From the NCBI GenBank assembly GCA_963669295.1, contig OY769938.1:3472001-3536000 (forward strand): DNA of 64,000 nucleotides, given 5' to 3'. This DNA comes from G963669295 sp963669295 (GTDB lineage Bacteria; Bacteroidota; Bacteroidia; Flavobacteriales_D; CALLUQ01). The notes below the pieces were generated by a model. That model did no database searches. It was not told where the DNA came from and was given only the letters and a program-made list of their open reading frames with translations. Position numbers and translations under genes: made by a program. This document shows, in pieces, positions 9,076-18,747 of the stretch (position 1 is the stretch's first letter; each line of letters starts with the position of its first letter).

Positions 9076-11037
9076 ATGCTTTGTAGGATATATATAGCGT
9101 TAGCAGCACTCTTGATGAGTAGCAGCATGGTAGCGCAAGAACAACAATTGTCGGTAGCTCGCGAGTGGGTAGATGGTCTTAACAACGCTATCCGGCAAGA
9201 TGGGTTTGGTCCTACCATCCATGCGCGCAACATTCATCACATTACCATGGCATTGTACGATGCCTGGGCGGTGTACGACGATAAAGCATCTACCTATTTA
9301 TTGGGAAAAACGGTGGGCAATTATGCCTGTCCTTTTGATGCTACATTTAGTGTGCCCGATAGCTTGAATAAAGACAGCTTGCGCAACATTGCCATGAATT
9401 ATGCTGCTTACCGGGTAATTGAAAGTAGGTTTAATGAGTATGGCAGTAAGCACCGTACCATGGAAGATGTGATGCAGCGTTTTAAGCGATTGGGGGGAAA
9501 GATAAGCAACCGCAGTGCGGATTACATGAGTGGAACGCCAGAAGCCATGGGGAACTACATTGCCGAACGCATTATTGAATACGGTTTTAGCGATGGCGCC
9601 AAAGAAGCTGATTTGTATGAGGCATACAGCTACGAACCGGTAAACCCACCCTTAAGTCCGCACAAACCGGGCATACAGGAGTTGAAGTACAAAAACCGTT
9701 GGCAGCCGTTGGCGGTAAAAGATTATGTGCACGACAAAGGGCTGGACCCTAAATTGAAAGGTTGGAACAACTTGTTGATTTTAAATACCGATGTTTTTGT
9801 AACACCCGAATGGGGGGAGGTAACGCCCTTTGCGATGACAGCGGAAGACCGAAAAACAGGCACTCGCAGGCATTATAAATTTAACTTGTATATGGATCCA
9901 GGTGATCCGCCTTATCTCGATTATACGGTCGACTCGATCTCTTCGGAGCAATACAAATGGAATTTCTTATTGGTGTTGCTATGGTCGGCACAATTAGATC
10001 CTGCCGATGGGGTAGAGATCGACATTTCGCCCGGGGTGCATTCGTATGCCGACGGACTGCCAGCAACGTATGCCGATTACCCCGATTACTTCAACCTGAT
10101 GGAAGGGGATGTGAAAATGAAAAAGCGCAAGGTGAATCCGAAAACAGGTAAACCTTATGCACCCAACAAAGTATTGCGTGGCGACTACACTCGTGTAATT
10201 GCTGAATACTGGGTAGATGGCGTGAATACCCCAGGCCCTCCCGGCCATTGGATGGACAATTTAAGTGAGGTGAATTATCACCCTGAGAACGAACGTAAAT
10301 GGGGCGGAAAGGGCCCACAACTCAGTCAGCTGGAGTGGGATGTGAAAACTTATTTTGCCATGGGGGGCGCGCTACACGATGCAGGCATTGCTGCATGGAG
10401 TGTAAAAGGGTGGTACGACTATGTACGCCCCATTACCGCCATTCGCTACATGGGTACTCGCGGGCAATGTACTAGCAAAGATTTGCCCCTTTATCATCCT
10501 GAAGGGTTGCCATTGATTGAAGGGTACATTGAGCAGGTGGGTAAGAAAGACCCATTGGTGGGTGCCAACAAAGAACACTTGCACAAGCTTAAGGTAAAAG
10601 CATGGCGTGGCCCTGAATACATTGGCGATCCGCTAACCGATGCTGCTGGTGTGGGATGGATACTGGTAGAAAACTGGTGGCCTTACCAACGTTATTCGTT
10701 TACTACTCCACCATTTGCAGGGTACGTTTCCGGGCACTCTACCTTCTCTTCGGCTGGTGCCGCAATGATGGAACAGCTGACCAACGATCCTTATTTTCCG
10801 GGTGGATTGTGGGAGAAAACATTCAAGAAGAACGAGTTCTTAGAGTTTGAAGAAGGACCCAGCAAAGACATTACCTTACAATGGGCTACTTACCGCGATG
10901 CTGCATTTGAAACCTGCCTCTCGCGTATTTGGGGAGGCATTCACCCACCAGCCGACGATATTCCAGGCCGTAAAATTGGCAAAAAGATAGCTGCTAAGGC
11001 CTTTGATAAAGCCAGCAAATACTTCAAAGGGAAGTAG
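9076..11037 (+). CDS. Vanadium-dependent haloperoxidase / PAP2-superfamily exported protein
   Basis: The 653-residue product has a signal peptide (cut after about SSSMVAQ). Its C-terminal third holds the vanadate/phosphate pocket shared by vanadium haloperoxidases and PAP2 acid phosphatases: WYDYVRPITAIRYMG as first element, VSGHSTFSSAG with Ser552-Gly-His554-Ser555 as second, and SRIWGGIHPPADD with Arg617 and His623 as third. The N-terminal part (AREWVDGLNNAIRQDGFGPTIHARNIHHITMALYDAW) is typical of the bacterial vanadium-haloperoxidase-like family. It could halogenate or oxidise substrates in the periplasm or act as a phosphatase; sequence alone does not decide. It has its own promoter and a possible operator array upstream, and a small lipoprotein gene follows about 100 bases downstream. 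Confidence 0.85.
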   Translation: MLCRIYIALAALLMSSSMVAQEQQLSVAREWVDGLNNAIRQDGFGPTIHARNIHHITMALYDAWAVYDDKASTYLLGKTVGNYACPFDATFSVPDSLNKDSLRNIAMNYAAYRVIESRFNEYGSKHRTMEDVMQRFKRLGGKISNRSADYMSGTPEAMGNYIAERIIEYGFSDGAKEADLYEAYSYEPVNPPLSPHKPGIQELKYKNRWQPLAVKDYVHDKGLDPKLKGWNNLLILNTDVFVTPEWGEVTPFAMTAEDRKTGTRRHYKFNLYMDPGDPPYLDYTVDSISSEQYKWNFLLVLLWSAQLDPADGVEIDISPGVHSYADGLPATYADYPDYFNLMEGDVKMKKRKVNPKTGKPYAPNKVLRGDYTRVIAEYWVDGVNTPGPPGHWMDNLSEVNYHPENERKWGGKGPQLSQLEWDVKTYFAMGGALHDAGIAAWSVKGWYDYVRPITAIRYMGTRGQCTSKDLPLYHPEGLPLIEGYIEQVGKKDPLVGANKEHLHKLKVKAWRGPEYIGDPLTDAAGVGWILVENWWPYQRYSFTTPPFAGYVSGHSTFSSAGAAMMEQLTNDPYFPGGLWEKTFKKNEFLEFEEGPSKDITLQWATYRDAAFETCLSRIWGGIHPPADDIPGRKIGKKIAAKAFDKASKYFKGK

Positions 11038-11139
11038 CACTTTAAGCAATCGTATTAATGGTATTGAAAGATGATACTATCGCTTTAGCAAGGTGTGTTG
11101 AGGAAGGTGGTGCATAAGAATTATTCCTATCTTAAACGC

Positions 11140-11847
11140 ATGAAACAACTGTTGTTGGTAGTGACTTGTTTGGCCTTATGGGCTTGCTCATCGGGCGATG
11201 ATTTGCCGGTGGATGTAGACACCTCATACGTAGAACACCAGCTCTCCTTCATGGAAATGCAATCGGGTAAACATTGGGTGGAAGTGGAGTATGTGCGCGA
11301 CATGGATCACCTGTTGATGCTGCACGAAACCTTTAAGAAGGTGGGGTATAAGCACTTGCTCGATTACGAGTATTACCTCGACATGAATCCCTGCTTGTTG
11401 TTTGGTTATGTGAATCACTCGCTCGAAAACCTGCTCGACAGCTTAACGCTTACCTATAAGCAAGATAGCATTGATACAAAGTACTACACCGAGTTTTGGC
11501 AACGACGCGAGAAAGAAGGAAACGACTTTGCAGTGTACAAGGTGTTGAAAGAGGTAAAGGCCATATATATGGAAGGCAAGGAAGAGCGCATTGCCATTAA
11601 TATTTCGCAAGTAAACGACACCTTATTGCAGTTGCTTACCATGGAGTATGTAGATGAAATTAATGACGCAACAGCATTACAACATTTCAATTACCTGGTA
11701 GCCATAGGACTGCACCAGTCGGCTTACAATTTATTGTACGAACGGGCAGCGTATCAATACATCAACTGGGATCGTGAAGCATTGCGCCAACAGCTTATCG
11801 AAAGTGATGAAGGGGAGTGGGTATGGTTTGGCGATAATACCAAGTAA
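11140..11847 (+). CDS. Uncharacterised lipoprotein, 235 residues
   Basis: The product starts MKQLLLVVTCLALWACSSGDD, a lipoprotein signal with Cys16 as the likely lipidated residue. The mature part is acidic and mostly helical, with no recognised domain or catalytic motif; it is rich in Tyr, His and Glu (for example YKHLLDYEYYLDMNPCLLFGY). The start at 11140 was preferred over an upstream in-frame Met at 11095 because only the shorter form puts the signal at the N-terminus. It may be co-transcribed with the haloperoxidase gene, but a separate promoter cannot be excluded. Function unknown. Confidence 0.7.
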   Translation: MKQLLLVVTCLALWACSSGDDLPVDVDTSYVEHQLSFMEMQSGKHWVEVEYVRDMDHLLMLHETFKKVGYKHLLDYEYYLDMNPCLLFGYVNHSLENLLDSLTLTYKQDSIDTKYYTEFWQRREKEGNDFAVYKVLKEVKAIYMEGKEERIAINISQVNDTLLQLLTMEYVDEINDATALQHFNYLVAIGLHQSAYNLLYERAAYQYINWDREALRQQLIESDEGEWVWFGDNTK

Positions 11848-11902
11848 GGTGTATTTCCTACCCCGCTTAAGTTTGTTCTGTTGCACTTATTAAAGCTGTT
11901 TT

Positions 11903-12076
11903 TGCGTTAGGGGTTGTAGCGGCTATCCGGTGTGGCTGGCTGCGTAAAAGCTTGTTGCCAGGATGGGGCGACACCAGGAGCCACGTGATGGTTTACAAGG
12001 TGCGCAATCAGCTACAGCGATAATAGCGAAAAACCCGACCCCGAACCGACGATAAGGAGGTGCAGGGGAAACGCCC
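11903..12076 (+). ncRNA. Structured non-coding element (candidate Bacteroidetes RNA motif)
   Basis: No convincing gene lies between 11848 and 12313. Within it, long-range complementary segments nest: GGGTT (11911-11915) with AACCC (12032-12036), TGTAGC (11915-11920) with GCTACA (12011-12016), and CCCC (12039-12042) with GGGG (12065-12068). Internal stems are possible, e.g. GTGGCT (11932-11937) with AGCCAC (11979-11984), or CTGGC (11936-11940) with GCCAG (11957-11961). The flanking phrases (GCGTTAGGGGTTGTAGCGG near the 5' end, AGCGAAAAACCCGACCCCG near the 3' end) resemble an element I recall recurring in intergenic regions of Flavobacteriia, possibly the Flavo-1 RNA family. That identification is from memory and unverified; the nested pairing is seen directly. 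Confidence 0.5.
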
Positions 12077-12208
12077 TACTTATCACTGATAATCCTCTCT
12101 CACTTATATTTATTCTGAACTAGCTTGTCATGATGTAGATCGGGGAGGTACGGTAAATAGGCAAGTTCAGAATGTCCGTTAAAGCTGATTTCTTTCTTCC
12201 TTCACGTT

Positions 12209-12228
12209 ACTCCTGCCTGCGCAGGAGT
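12209..12228. repeat. Perfect GC-rich hairpin between convergent genes
   Basis: ACTCCTGC (12209-12216) is followed by CTGC and then GCAGGAGT (12221-12228), a perfect eight-pair stem with a four-base loop. It lacks a T-run, so it is not a classical terminator. The rest of 12077-12313 shows nothing recognisable. Confidence 0.4.
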
Positions 12229-12313
12229 CCACTAACAAGTTCCTTGCGTCGGGCTGATACTGCATGCCCGCTGAAAGGAGTCTGGAGTACTACGGATGGG
12301 GTTCTTGCATTAC

Positions 12314-13060
12314 TCACAATGCTCCTATCAGTTCCATTACCACATTGCGCTTTCGGGTAGAAACAGGCACTTCGGAGCCATCGCTCATCACCAAATAGCC
12401 TCCATCAATTTTTACGTACTCTTTTAAATAGGCAGCATTGATGAGGTGCGATTGGTGTACGCGCACAAACTGATGATCGTTGAGCATGGCATCGAACTCT
12501 TTGAGTGTTTTGGTGACCAATAATTTTTTACCGTTGGTAAAGTAAAACATGGTATAATTAACGTTCGATTCGCAACGCACAATATCGGCAATAGGGGTGA
12601 TGTGAATTTTTTCTTGTGTATTGAGTGCTATGCGCTTGAGGGCAGCAGTGCCTTGTACGCTTTCTTTGAGCAACTCAAGGCTTTGCGGGTGGTTGTTGGA
12701 TTCGGCTTCCAACTTTTCTACAGCAGCCATCAGCTCATCGGGGTCGATGGGCTTAAGCAAGTAGTCGATGGCAGAAAACTTAAAAGCTTTAATGGCAAAG
12801 GCATCGGAAGCGGTGGTGAAGATGATTTTACAAGGCACTTCGCCCAGTATCTCCAGCAGGTCGAAACCACTGCCATCGTTCATTTGAATGTCGAGAAACA
12901 CCACATCGGGTTTCGCTTGTTTGATGCACTTGGCACCCGATACTACGCCATCGGCCTCGGCTATTACCTCAATGCTGGGGCAATAGGTAGCCAAATCTTC
13001 GTTTAACGTTTTACGCGCTCTAGCGACATCGTCTACAATTACTGCTTTGATAACACCCAT
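12314..13060 (-). CDS. LytTR-family response regulator
   Basis: The 248-residue product is a receiver domain plus a LytTR DNA-binding domain. The receiver shows the acidic pair Asp10/Asp11, the phospho-acceptor Asp57 (DVVFLDIQM) and the conserved Lys103 (YLLKPI). The C-terminal half carries LytTR features: IVRCESNVNYTMFYFTNGKKLLVTKTLKEF and FVRVHQSHLINAAYLKEYVK. It should control transcription in response to the propeller-sensor kinase encoded just upstream (104-base gap, same strand). The Met at 13060 starts directly at the receiver fold; the longer frame upstream adds only an unlikely Pro-rich leader. Target genes are unknown; the neighbouring peptidoglycan and envelope genes are reasonable guesses only. 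Confidence 0.93.
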   Translation of the reverse strand: MGVIKAVIVDDVARARKTLNEDLATYCPSIEVIAEADGVVSGAKCIKQAKPDVVFLDIQMNDGSGFDLLEILGEVPCKIIFTTASDAFAIKAFKFSAIDYLLKPIDPDELMAAVEKLEAESNNHPQSLELLKESVQGTAALKRIALNTQEKIHITPIADIVRCESNVNYTMFYFTNGKKLLVTKTLKEFDAMLNDHQFVRVHQSHLINAAYLKEYVKIDGGYLVMSDGSEVPVSTRKRNVVMELIGAL

Positions 13061-13163
13061 GGTAAGCAAATTTAATTGTTTTGTGCGATTTTGAAAGGGG
13101 AGGGGCAAAGGGGGTGTTTTTGATGCACAGCAATACCCCATTTAGGAACTGTTTTTCGATCGG

Positions 13164-16100
13164 TTATTCTATCGGAATTCTCAACACCACTTTGGTGCCG
13201 GAGGGGGTGCCATTGTTTATTAAATCGATGATCTCCAAACTCTTTTCGGTGCTGCCGTTTTGGTTGAGGATATCTAACCGCTCTTGTGTAACAATAAGGG
13301 CGGTGGATTTGTGCCGCTGATCTTGCTGGCTTTTGATGTTGCCTGCTTTTTCGCGGCCAATGCCGTTGTCGGTAATTTCGCAAACCAATCGCTTGCCATG
13401 GCGTTGAAATGCCACTTCAATATGCCCTTTTTTGTGGAGGTGTTTCATGCCGTGGATGATGGCATTTTCTACAAAAGGTTGTATCATCATAGGAGGGATG
13501 AGTGGCTCCTCCTGATCGATGTTGGGATCGATGTGAAAGGTGTAGTCGAATTGATTGTCGCTGCTGAACTTTTCGAGTGCCAGGTAGTATTCGAGGGTAT
13601 TCACCTCATCTTCTAAAGTAATGAGCGATTCGCGCGAGTTTTCCAAAATGGCACGCATTAGCTTAGAGAACTTGGCCAATTGGTACCGTGCTGTTTTATG
13701 GTCGTTTTCGGTAATGGACCCTTGTATGCTGTTGAGGGCATTGAAAATAAAGTGGGGGTTCATTTGCAAGCGCAAGGCTTTTTGCTCCAATTGGATGAGG
13801 TCTTTTTCGAGGGTGAGGCGTTCTTGTTCTTCTTTTACCTTTCGTTTTACCCGTCGTACGCGTGCCATAAATACCAGCACTATGAGCAGTATGCCCAGCC
13901 CAATACTTCCGGTTAAAAACCACCATGTTTTCCACCATGGAGGAGTAATGGTAAACGACACCGTTACTGGTTCGCTCCATATCCCGTCTTCGTTGGCCGA
14001 CCGCACTTTAAACGTGAACTCTCCATGAGGCAGGTTAGAGTAAGTAGCATCGCTTTTTGATGTAGGGGGGCGCCATGTTTCTTCCGACCCTTCGAGCATC
14101 CATTGGTAGGTTACTTTTTCGGGGTTTTTGTGGTTGATGCCAATGAAGTCGAAACTCAAATGGTTTTGGTTATGCGGCAGTACCAGCCCAGGCTTGACCA
14201 CTCCCCATGGCCCTATCCAGCCGTTGTAGTTGGTGCTGGTTAGCGGTTCGTAAAATAAGCTGATATTGGTGATGTTGGTTTTGGGTGCCAGGACATTTTT
14301 TACATTGTTGTTGGGGTTGTATTGGGTAAGTCCATTGATGGTGCCAAACCATAAGTTGCCTTCCCGATCGATGCACGAAGCATTTTGGCAGGTTTCGATG
14401 CCTACAAACCCTTCGGACTTACCGTAGTGTTTTACTTCCACCACGTTACGTTCCATGTCGAGCAACATTAAATCAACCCCCGATTCGCTGCCTACCCATA
14501 GGTTGTGTTGCTGATCGAATTGCAATAAATAAACATTGGTAGAACGCAACCCGTCGGTATGGTCGAACCGGTCGAACCGAATGGTGTCTTCGTAAATATA
14601 GGCGCGATTGATGGCACCACCCGCCGAGCCTACCCACAAATTGCCAAAGGCATCTTCTACAATAGAGCGCACATTGTTGTTCGATAACCCGTGGGTATGA
14701 TCGAAGTTTACAATGATGCTGTCGTTTTCAATGTAGCCAATACCACGCCCGTCGGTAGCATACCATATACGCCCCCACTTATCGAGCGATAGGGCATTGA
14801 CCCGGTCTTTGGCCAGCCCTTGTTTTTGTCGAATTACCTTGCATTGAAACCGTGTGGTGCCAAGCGTATCAATTACCCTAACCTTGTTAATTCCACCACC
14901 AGCAGTAGCTACCCACATATAGCCTTTGCGGTCGGCCAATACATCGCGAATCCAGTTGCCACTTAGGCCATCTTTACGCGATAAAATATTAAAATGGTGC
15001 CCGTCGTAAATGCCAATGCCATTGCCTTCTGTGCCAAACCAAAGGCGCCCACGGTGGTCTTCGGCAATCTCTTTTACCTTGATGTTAAGGAAGCCGTTAT
15101 CGGCATTAAAGTGGGTAAAGGAGGTGTCGTTGTACATCGATACGCCCCGCCCCGAAGCGCCCATCCACAGTCGGTTTTTGCTGTCTTTAAATACCGAGTA
15201 CACGTAGCGCCCCGACAGGCCACTGCGTTCGTTGTAGTGCACAAATTGTTGTCCGAAATACTTGCTTACTCCGCCACCAGAAGTACCAAACCAATGGTTG
15301 CCCCACGAGTCTTCGAGCACCGTGCGGGCGTGGTTGTTGCTCAACCCATCCACTTCTTTTAAATAGGTGAACGAACTGTCGATCGGGTTCCACCGGCAAA
15401 CCCCATCGTCTTGCATGGCCAGCCAAATTTCTCCATTGCTATCGGCGGTTACCGAATTAATAACCCCATCTACCAACCCGTAATCTTCGCCAATGATTTT
15501 AAACGAGGTGCCGTCGTATACATTAACGCCACCACCATAGGTGCCAATCCACAAATGCCCCGCTTTATCTTCTGTCAGCGAGCGCACCCTTCGGTTGTTC
15601 AGCCCATCGCTGGTGGTGTAGGTAATGATGGTGTCTTTACCCACTTTGCTCAATCCTTTATCGCTGCCCACCCAAAGCGTGCCTTGTTGATCTTCATGGA
15701 TACAGCTGATGTGGCTTTTAAAGAAGTTGCGTTTTTCCGAAAAGTGATGGAAGTCTTTGCCATCGAAACGGTATACCCCATAGCTGGTACCTAACCAGTA
15801 CATGCCTGCTTTGTCTTGCATAATACAGCTGATGGCTACCTCATAATCGCCTTTTTTTAAGGTGATGTTTTCAAAGTCATTGCCATCGTAACGGCTGATG
15901 CCGGTATTGGTACCGATCCACAGGTTTTGTTCATCGTCTTCGTACAAGCAAATGATGTAGTTGTCAATCAGCCCATCGGCTACGGTAAAGGTGGTAAACC
16001 CAATGCCATCAAAGCGGCTCAATCCACCGCCACGGGTGCCCATCCACAGGTAGCCACGGCTATCTTCGAGTATGGTGTATACTTGCGATTGTGCCAACCC

Positions 16101-16199
16101 ATCGCCTACCGAGTAGGTTTTGAAGTTGAATTGCTGTGCTGTTCCAAACAAAGGAAGCAGCACCAGGAAACACCATATGTAGTACAACACGCGAACCAC
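13164..16199 (-). CDS. LytS-type sensor histidine kinase with propeller sensor domain
   Basis: The 1011-residue protein has a signal peptide (LVLLPLFGTAQQ), then about 640 residues of Reg_prop repeats (recurring LWMGTxGGGLSRFDG and DGLxxNxI phrases) forming one or two periplasmic beta-propellers, a Y_Y_Y beta-sandwich near 675-745, one membrane segment near 756-780, a short coiled coil, and a His_kinase/HATPase output. The phospho-acceptor is His816 in NPHFIFNALNS; the ATP-binding N-box is FVENAIIHGMKH and a G-box is DNGIGREKAG. This is a transmembrane two-component sensor without HAMP or PAS, paired with the adjacent LytTR regulator. Translation appears to start at GTG; no ATG is available before the upstream stop. 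The ligand is unknown; such propellers often sense glycans. Confidence 0.92.
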   Translation of the reverse strand: MVRVLYYIWCFLVLLPLFGTAQQFNFKTYSVGDGLAQSQVYTILEDSRGYLWMGTRGGGLSRFDGIGFTTFTVADGLIDNYIICLYEDDEQNLWIGTNTGISRYDGNDFENITLKKGDYEVAISCIMQDKAGMYWLGTSYGVYRFDGKDFHHFSEKRNFFKSHISCIHEDQQGTLWVGSDKGLSKVGKDTIITYTTSDGLNNRRVRSLTEDKAGHLWIGTYGGGVNVYDGTSFKIIGEDYGLVDGVINSVTADSNGEIWLAMQDDGVCRWNPIDSSFTYLKEVDGLSNNHARTVLEDSWGNHWFGTSGGGVSKYFGQQFVHYNERSGLSGRYVYSVFKDSKNRLWMGASGRGVSMYNDTSFTHFNADNGFLNIKVKEIAEDHRGRLWFGTEGNGIGIYDGHHFNILSRKDGLSGNWIRDVLADRKGYMWVATAGGGINKVRVIDTLGTTRFQCKVIRQKQGLAKDRVNALSLDKWGRIWYATDGRGIGYIENDSIIVNFDHTHGLSNNNVRSIVEDAFGNLWVGSAGGAINRAYIYEDTIRFDRFDHTDGLRSTNVYLLQFDQQHNLWVGSESGVDLMLLDMERNVVEVKHYGKSEGFVGIETCQNASCIDREGNLWFGTINGLTQYNPNNNVKNVLAPKTNITNISLFYEPLTSTNYNGWIGPWGVVKPGLVLPHNQNHLSFDFIGINHKNPEKVTYQWMLEGSEETWRPPTSKSDATYSNLPHGEFTFKVRSANEDGIWSEPVTVSFTITPPWWKTWWFLTGSIGLGILLIVLVFMARVRRVKRKVKEEQERLTLEKDLIQLEQKALRLQMNPHFIFNALNSIQGSITENDHKTARYQLAKFSKLMRAILENSRESLITLEDEVNTLEYYLALEKFSSDNQFDYTFHIDPNIDQEEPLIPPMMIQPFVENAIIHGMKHLHKKGHIEVAFQRHGKRLVCEITDNGIGREKAGNIKSQQDQRHKSTALIVTQERLDILNQNGSTEKSLEIIDLINNGTPSGTKVVLRIPIE

Positions 16200-16215
16200 C
16201 GAACAATCAGTTAAT

Positions 16216-16223
16216 CAAAGATA
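16216..16223 (-). promoter_or_regulatory. -7 element upstream of the sensor kinase gene
   Basis: Read on the minus strand the bases are TATCTTTG, an exact TAnnTTTG match, 16 bases before the GTG start. A -33 TTG at the right spacing is not evident (CTG at 16243-16241), so the call rests on one element. Confidence 0.4.
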
Positions 16224-16315
16224 ATAAACGAATTTATTAGCAGGTGGCGCAAATAATAAAGTGATAAAAATAAACCAGTTGTTCTCCGTAACATTAGGTT
16301 GTAATTAGTACGCAC

Positions 16316-18673
16316 ATGTATCGATTGATTCGACTGTTGAAAAAATACAAGTTTATCCTCATTGCTTTGGGGGTATGGTATTGGTGCTGCCTCCCCAACC
16401 AGTTGTTTAACGATGCTACCTGTACGGTAATTGAAGATCGCGAAGGCAATTTATTAGGAGCAATTATTGCCGACGATGGGCAGTGGCGTTTTCCGTACAA
16501 CAATGAGGTGCCTTATAAGTTCAAGCAAGCCATCGTACAATTTGAAGACAGGGATTATTACGATCATATCGGCTTTAGCTTTAAGGCCTTTGCGCGTGCG
16601 GTAGAGCAAAATGTGAGTGCCAACAGGGTAGTAAGTGGGGGCAGTACCATTACCATGCAGGTGGTGCGGTTGATGCGTAAAGGGCAAAGCAGAACGTACT
16701 ACGAAAAGTTGATAGAGGTGATTATGGCCACCCGGTTAGAGTTGGCCTATACCAAGGAGGAGTTGTTGGCGTATTATGCTTCCAATGCTCCTTTTGGCGG
16801 AAATGTGGTAGGCCTCGATGCGGCTTCATGGCGTTACTTTGGCCGTTCGGCCAACCAGTTGTCGTGGTCGGAAGCGGCTACGTTGGCGGTGTTGCCGAAT
16901 GCTCCCGGACTCATTTACCCGGGAAGAAACCAGGACCAATTGCGCGATAAGCGCAACCGCTTGCTCGATCGGTTGTTTGAAGTAGGCGAAATCGATTCTA
17001 TAGGGCTGCACCTGGCCAAGGCAGAGCCATTGCCCGGTAAACCTCACCCATTGCCTCAATTGACCCCTCACTTATTGTCGCGTGCCATCATCGATGGGCA
17101 CAAAGGGAAACGACTGGTAACTACCATCGACCGGCCGTTGCAAGAGCATGTCATGAACACGGTAGACATCCACCACCAACACCTGAAAGAAAATGAAATC
17201 AACAATGCAGCGGTATTGGTGCTTTCGGTAGAAACGGGAGAAGTGTTGGCTTATGTGGGCAATACCAACAACAATAGCAATGAGCACGGAAGCCAGGTAG
17301 ATGTAATCAAGGCACCGCGCAGTACAGGGAGTATCCTCAAACCATTTTTATATGCTTCGATGATTGATGCAGGAGAAATTACACCCAACATGCTCATTCC
17401 TGATGTGCCAGTGCACCTGGCGGGATATACCCCAAAAAATTACAATCTTACCTACGATGGTGCTGTGCCAGCCAAAAGGGCATTGTCGCGGTCGCTAAAT
17501 GTTCCGGCAGTATACATGCTTCGGAATTATGGCGTGGCCAACTTTCACCATCAACTCAAGCGCATGGGCATGACCACTTTGCCTTACCCTTCGAGTCATT
17601 ATGGCCTCACCCTGGTATTGGGGGGTGCTGAGGGATCGTTGTGGGACATTGCCTCTATGTATGCCGAAATGGGGCGTACCCTCAACAGGTATCCCAACAT
17701 TGAAAAAGGGGTGCGAGGCCGGCCGGGTTATATTCATGCCATCAATACCCACCCTTATTACCCTGAAAACGATGCGGCCAATGAGCCTCCAGTACTGAGT
17801 CCTTCGGCAGTATGGAGCACCTTTGAAGCGATGTTAGAAGTGACCCGCCCGGAAGAAGATGCCAACTGGCAGACCTTTTCTTCTTCCAGTAAGATTGCCT
17901 GGAAAACGGGTACCAGCTTTGGCTTTCGCGATGCCTGGGCAGTAGGGGTTACTCCTAAATATGTAGTGGCTGTTTGGGTGGGCAATGCCGATGGTGAAGG
18001 CCGGCCGGGGCTGGTGGGCATTACTGCTGCAGCGCCACTGCTGTTTGATGTGTTCGATCGCCTACCTAAAACCAATTGGTTTAACCCTCCACACGACGAC
18101 ATGACCACCGTTCGTATATGCAGAACCAGTGGCCACAGGGCTTCTTCTATATGCGAAGTGGTGGATGAAGTGGCCATTCCCAATGCCTCGCTCAACACCA
18201 CCGCTTGTCCTTACCACCAGTTGGTACACCTCGATGCTACTGAACAGTGGCGGGTAGATAGCGAGTGTGAAGACATTGTGAACTTGCGCAACCGTTCCTG
18301 GTTTGTATTGCCCCCGGTAATGGAGTGGTATTATAAATACAACCATCCCAACTACCAATTGTTGCCCCCCTTTCGCGAAGACTGTAAAGGGTTGGTGAAT
18401 GAAAAGAACATGGCCATTATTTATCCTAAGAAGCCTAGCAAAATATACCTACCTGTAGCTTTAGATGGGAGTACTGGAAAAACGGTGTTTGAAGTTACTC
18501 ATCGCAACAGGCAAGCTACGGTATACTGGCACCTCGACAACGAATACCTGGGCAGTACAAAAGGCATCCATCAGATGGAGCTGGCGCCTGCTTTGGGCAA
18601 GCACTTGCTTACCCTGGTAGATGAAGAAGGCAAAACGGTAAGTCAATCGTTTGAAGTGGTGGGCAAGGGATGA
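16316..18673 (+). CDS. pbpC: Penicillin-binding protein 1C (glycosyltransferase/transpeptidase)
   Basis: Bifunctional peptidoglycan synthase, 785 residues. One N-terminal membrane segment (FILIALGVWYWCCLP) precedes the GT51 transglycosylase domain, with its catalytic Glu in QFEDRDYYDHIGFS and the second motif GGSTITMQVVRLMRK. The transpeptidase domain has SxxK at Ser339 (GSILKPF), SxN in SRSLNVPA, and KTGT at Lys530. A C-terminal BiPBP_C-type domain (about 690-785) marks it as PBP1C rather than PBP1A. PBP1C typically accompanies alpha-2-macroglobulin genes, thought to protect the periplasm after wall breach, and a macroglobulin gene is present here, though separated by the haloperoxidase and two-component genes. 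It is transcribed divergently from the sensor kinase. Confidence 0.95.
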   Translation: MYRLIRLLKKYKFILIALGVWYWCCLPNQLFNDATCTVIEDREGNLLGAIIADDGQWRFPYNNEVPYKFKQAIVQFEDRDYYDHIGFSFKAFARAVEQNVSANRVVSGGSTITMQVVRLMRKGQSRTYYEKLIEVIMATRLELAYTKEELLAYYASNAPFGGNVVGLDAASWRYFGRSANQLSWSEAATLAVLPNAPGLIYPGRNQDQLRDKRNRLLDRLFEVGEIDSIGLHLAKAEPLPGKPHPLPQLTPHLLSRAIIDGHKGKRLVTTIDRPLQEHVMNTVDIHHQHLKENEINNAAVLVLSVETGEVLAYVGNTNNNSNEHGSQVDVIKAPRSTGSILKPFLYASMIDAGEITPNMLIPDVPVHLAGYTPKNYNLTYDGAVPAKRALSRSLNVPAVYMLRNYGVANFHHQLKRMGMTTLPYPSSHYGLTLVLGGAEGSLWDIASMYAEMGRTLNRYPNIEKGVRGRPGYIHAINTHPYYPENDAANEPPVLSPSAVWSTFEAMLEVTRPEEDANWQTFSSSSKIAWKTGTSFGFRDAWAVGVTPKYVVAVWVGNADGEGRPGLVGITAAAPLLFDVFDRLPKTNWFNPPHDDMTTVRICRTSGHRASSICEVVDEVAIPNASLNTTACPYHQLVHLDATEQWRVDSECEDIVNLRNRSWFVLPPVMEWYYKYNHPNYQLLPPFREDCKGLVNEKNMAIIYPKKPSKIYLPVALDGSTGKTVFEVTHRNRQATVYWHLDNEYLGSTKGIHQMELAPALGKHLLTLVDEEGKTVSQSFEVVGKG

Positions 18674-18747
18674 CAAAAAAATGCTACGGTGGGGTAGATA
18701 TTTTTTTTAACTTGTTACGCCTAACCCACAAAAACCACTGGTAAACA

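Noticed and set aside
12172..12360. Small plus-strand open frame beyond the structured element
   Set aside because: Poor residue composition, no start context, overlaps the antisense response-regulator 3' end.
16826..17287. Minus-strand open frames within the PBP1C gene
   Set aside because: Antisense to well-conserved transglycosylase and transpeptidase motifs; no homology features of their own.
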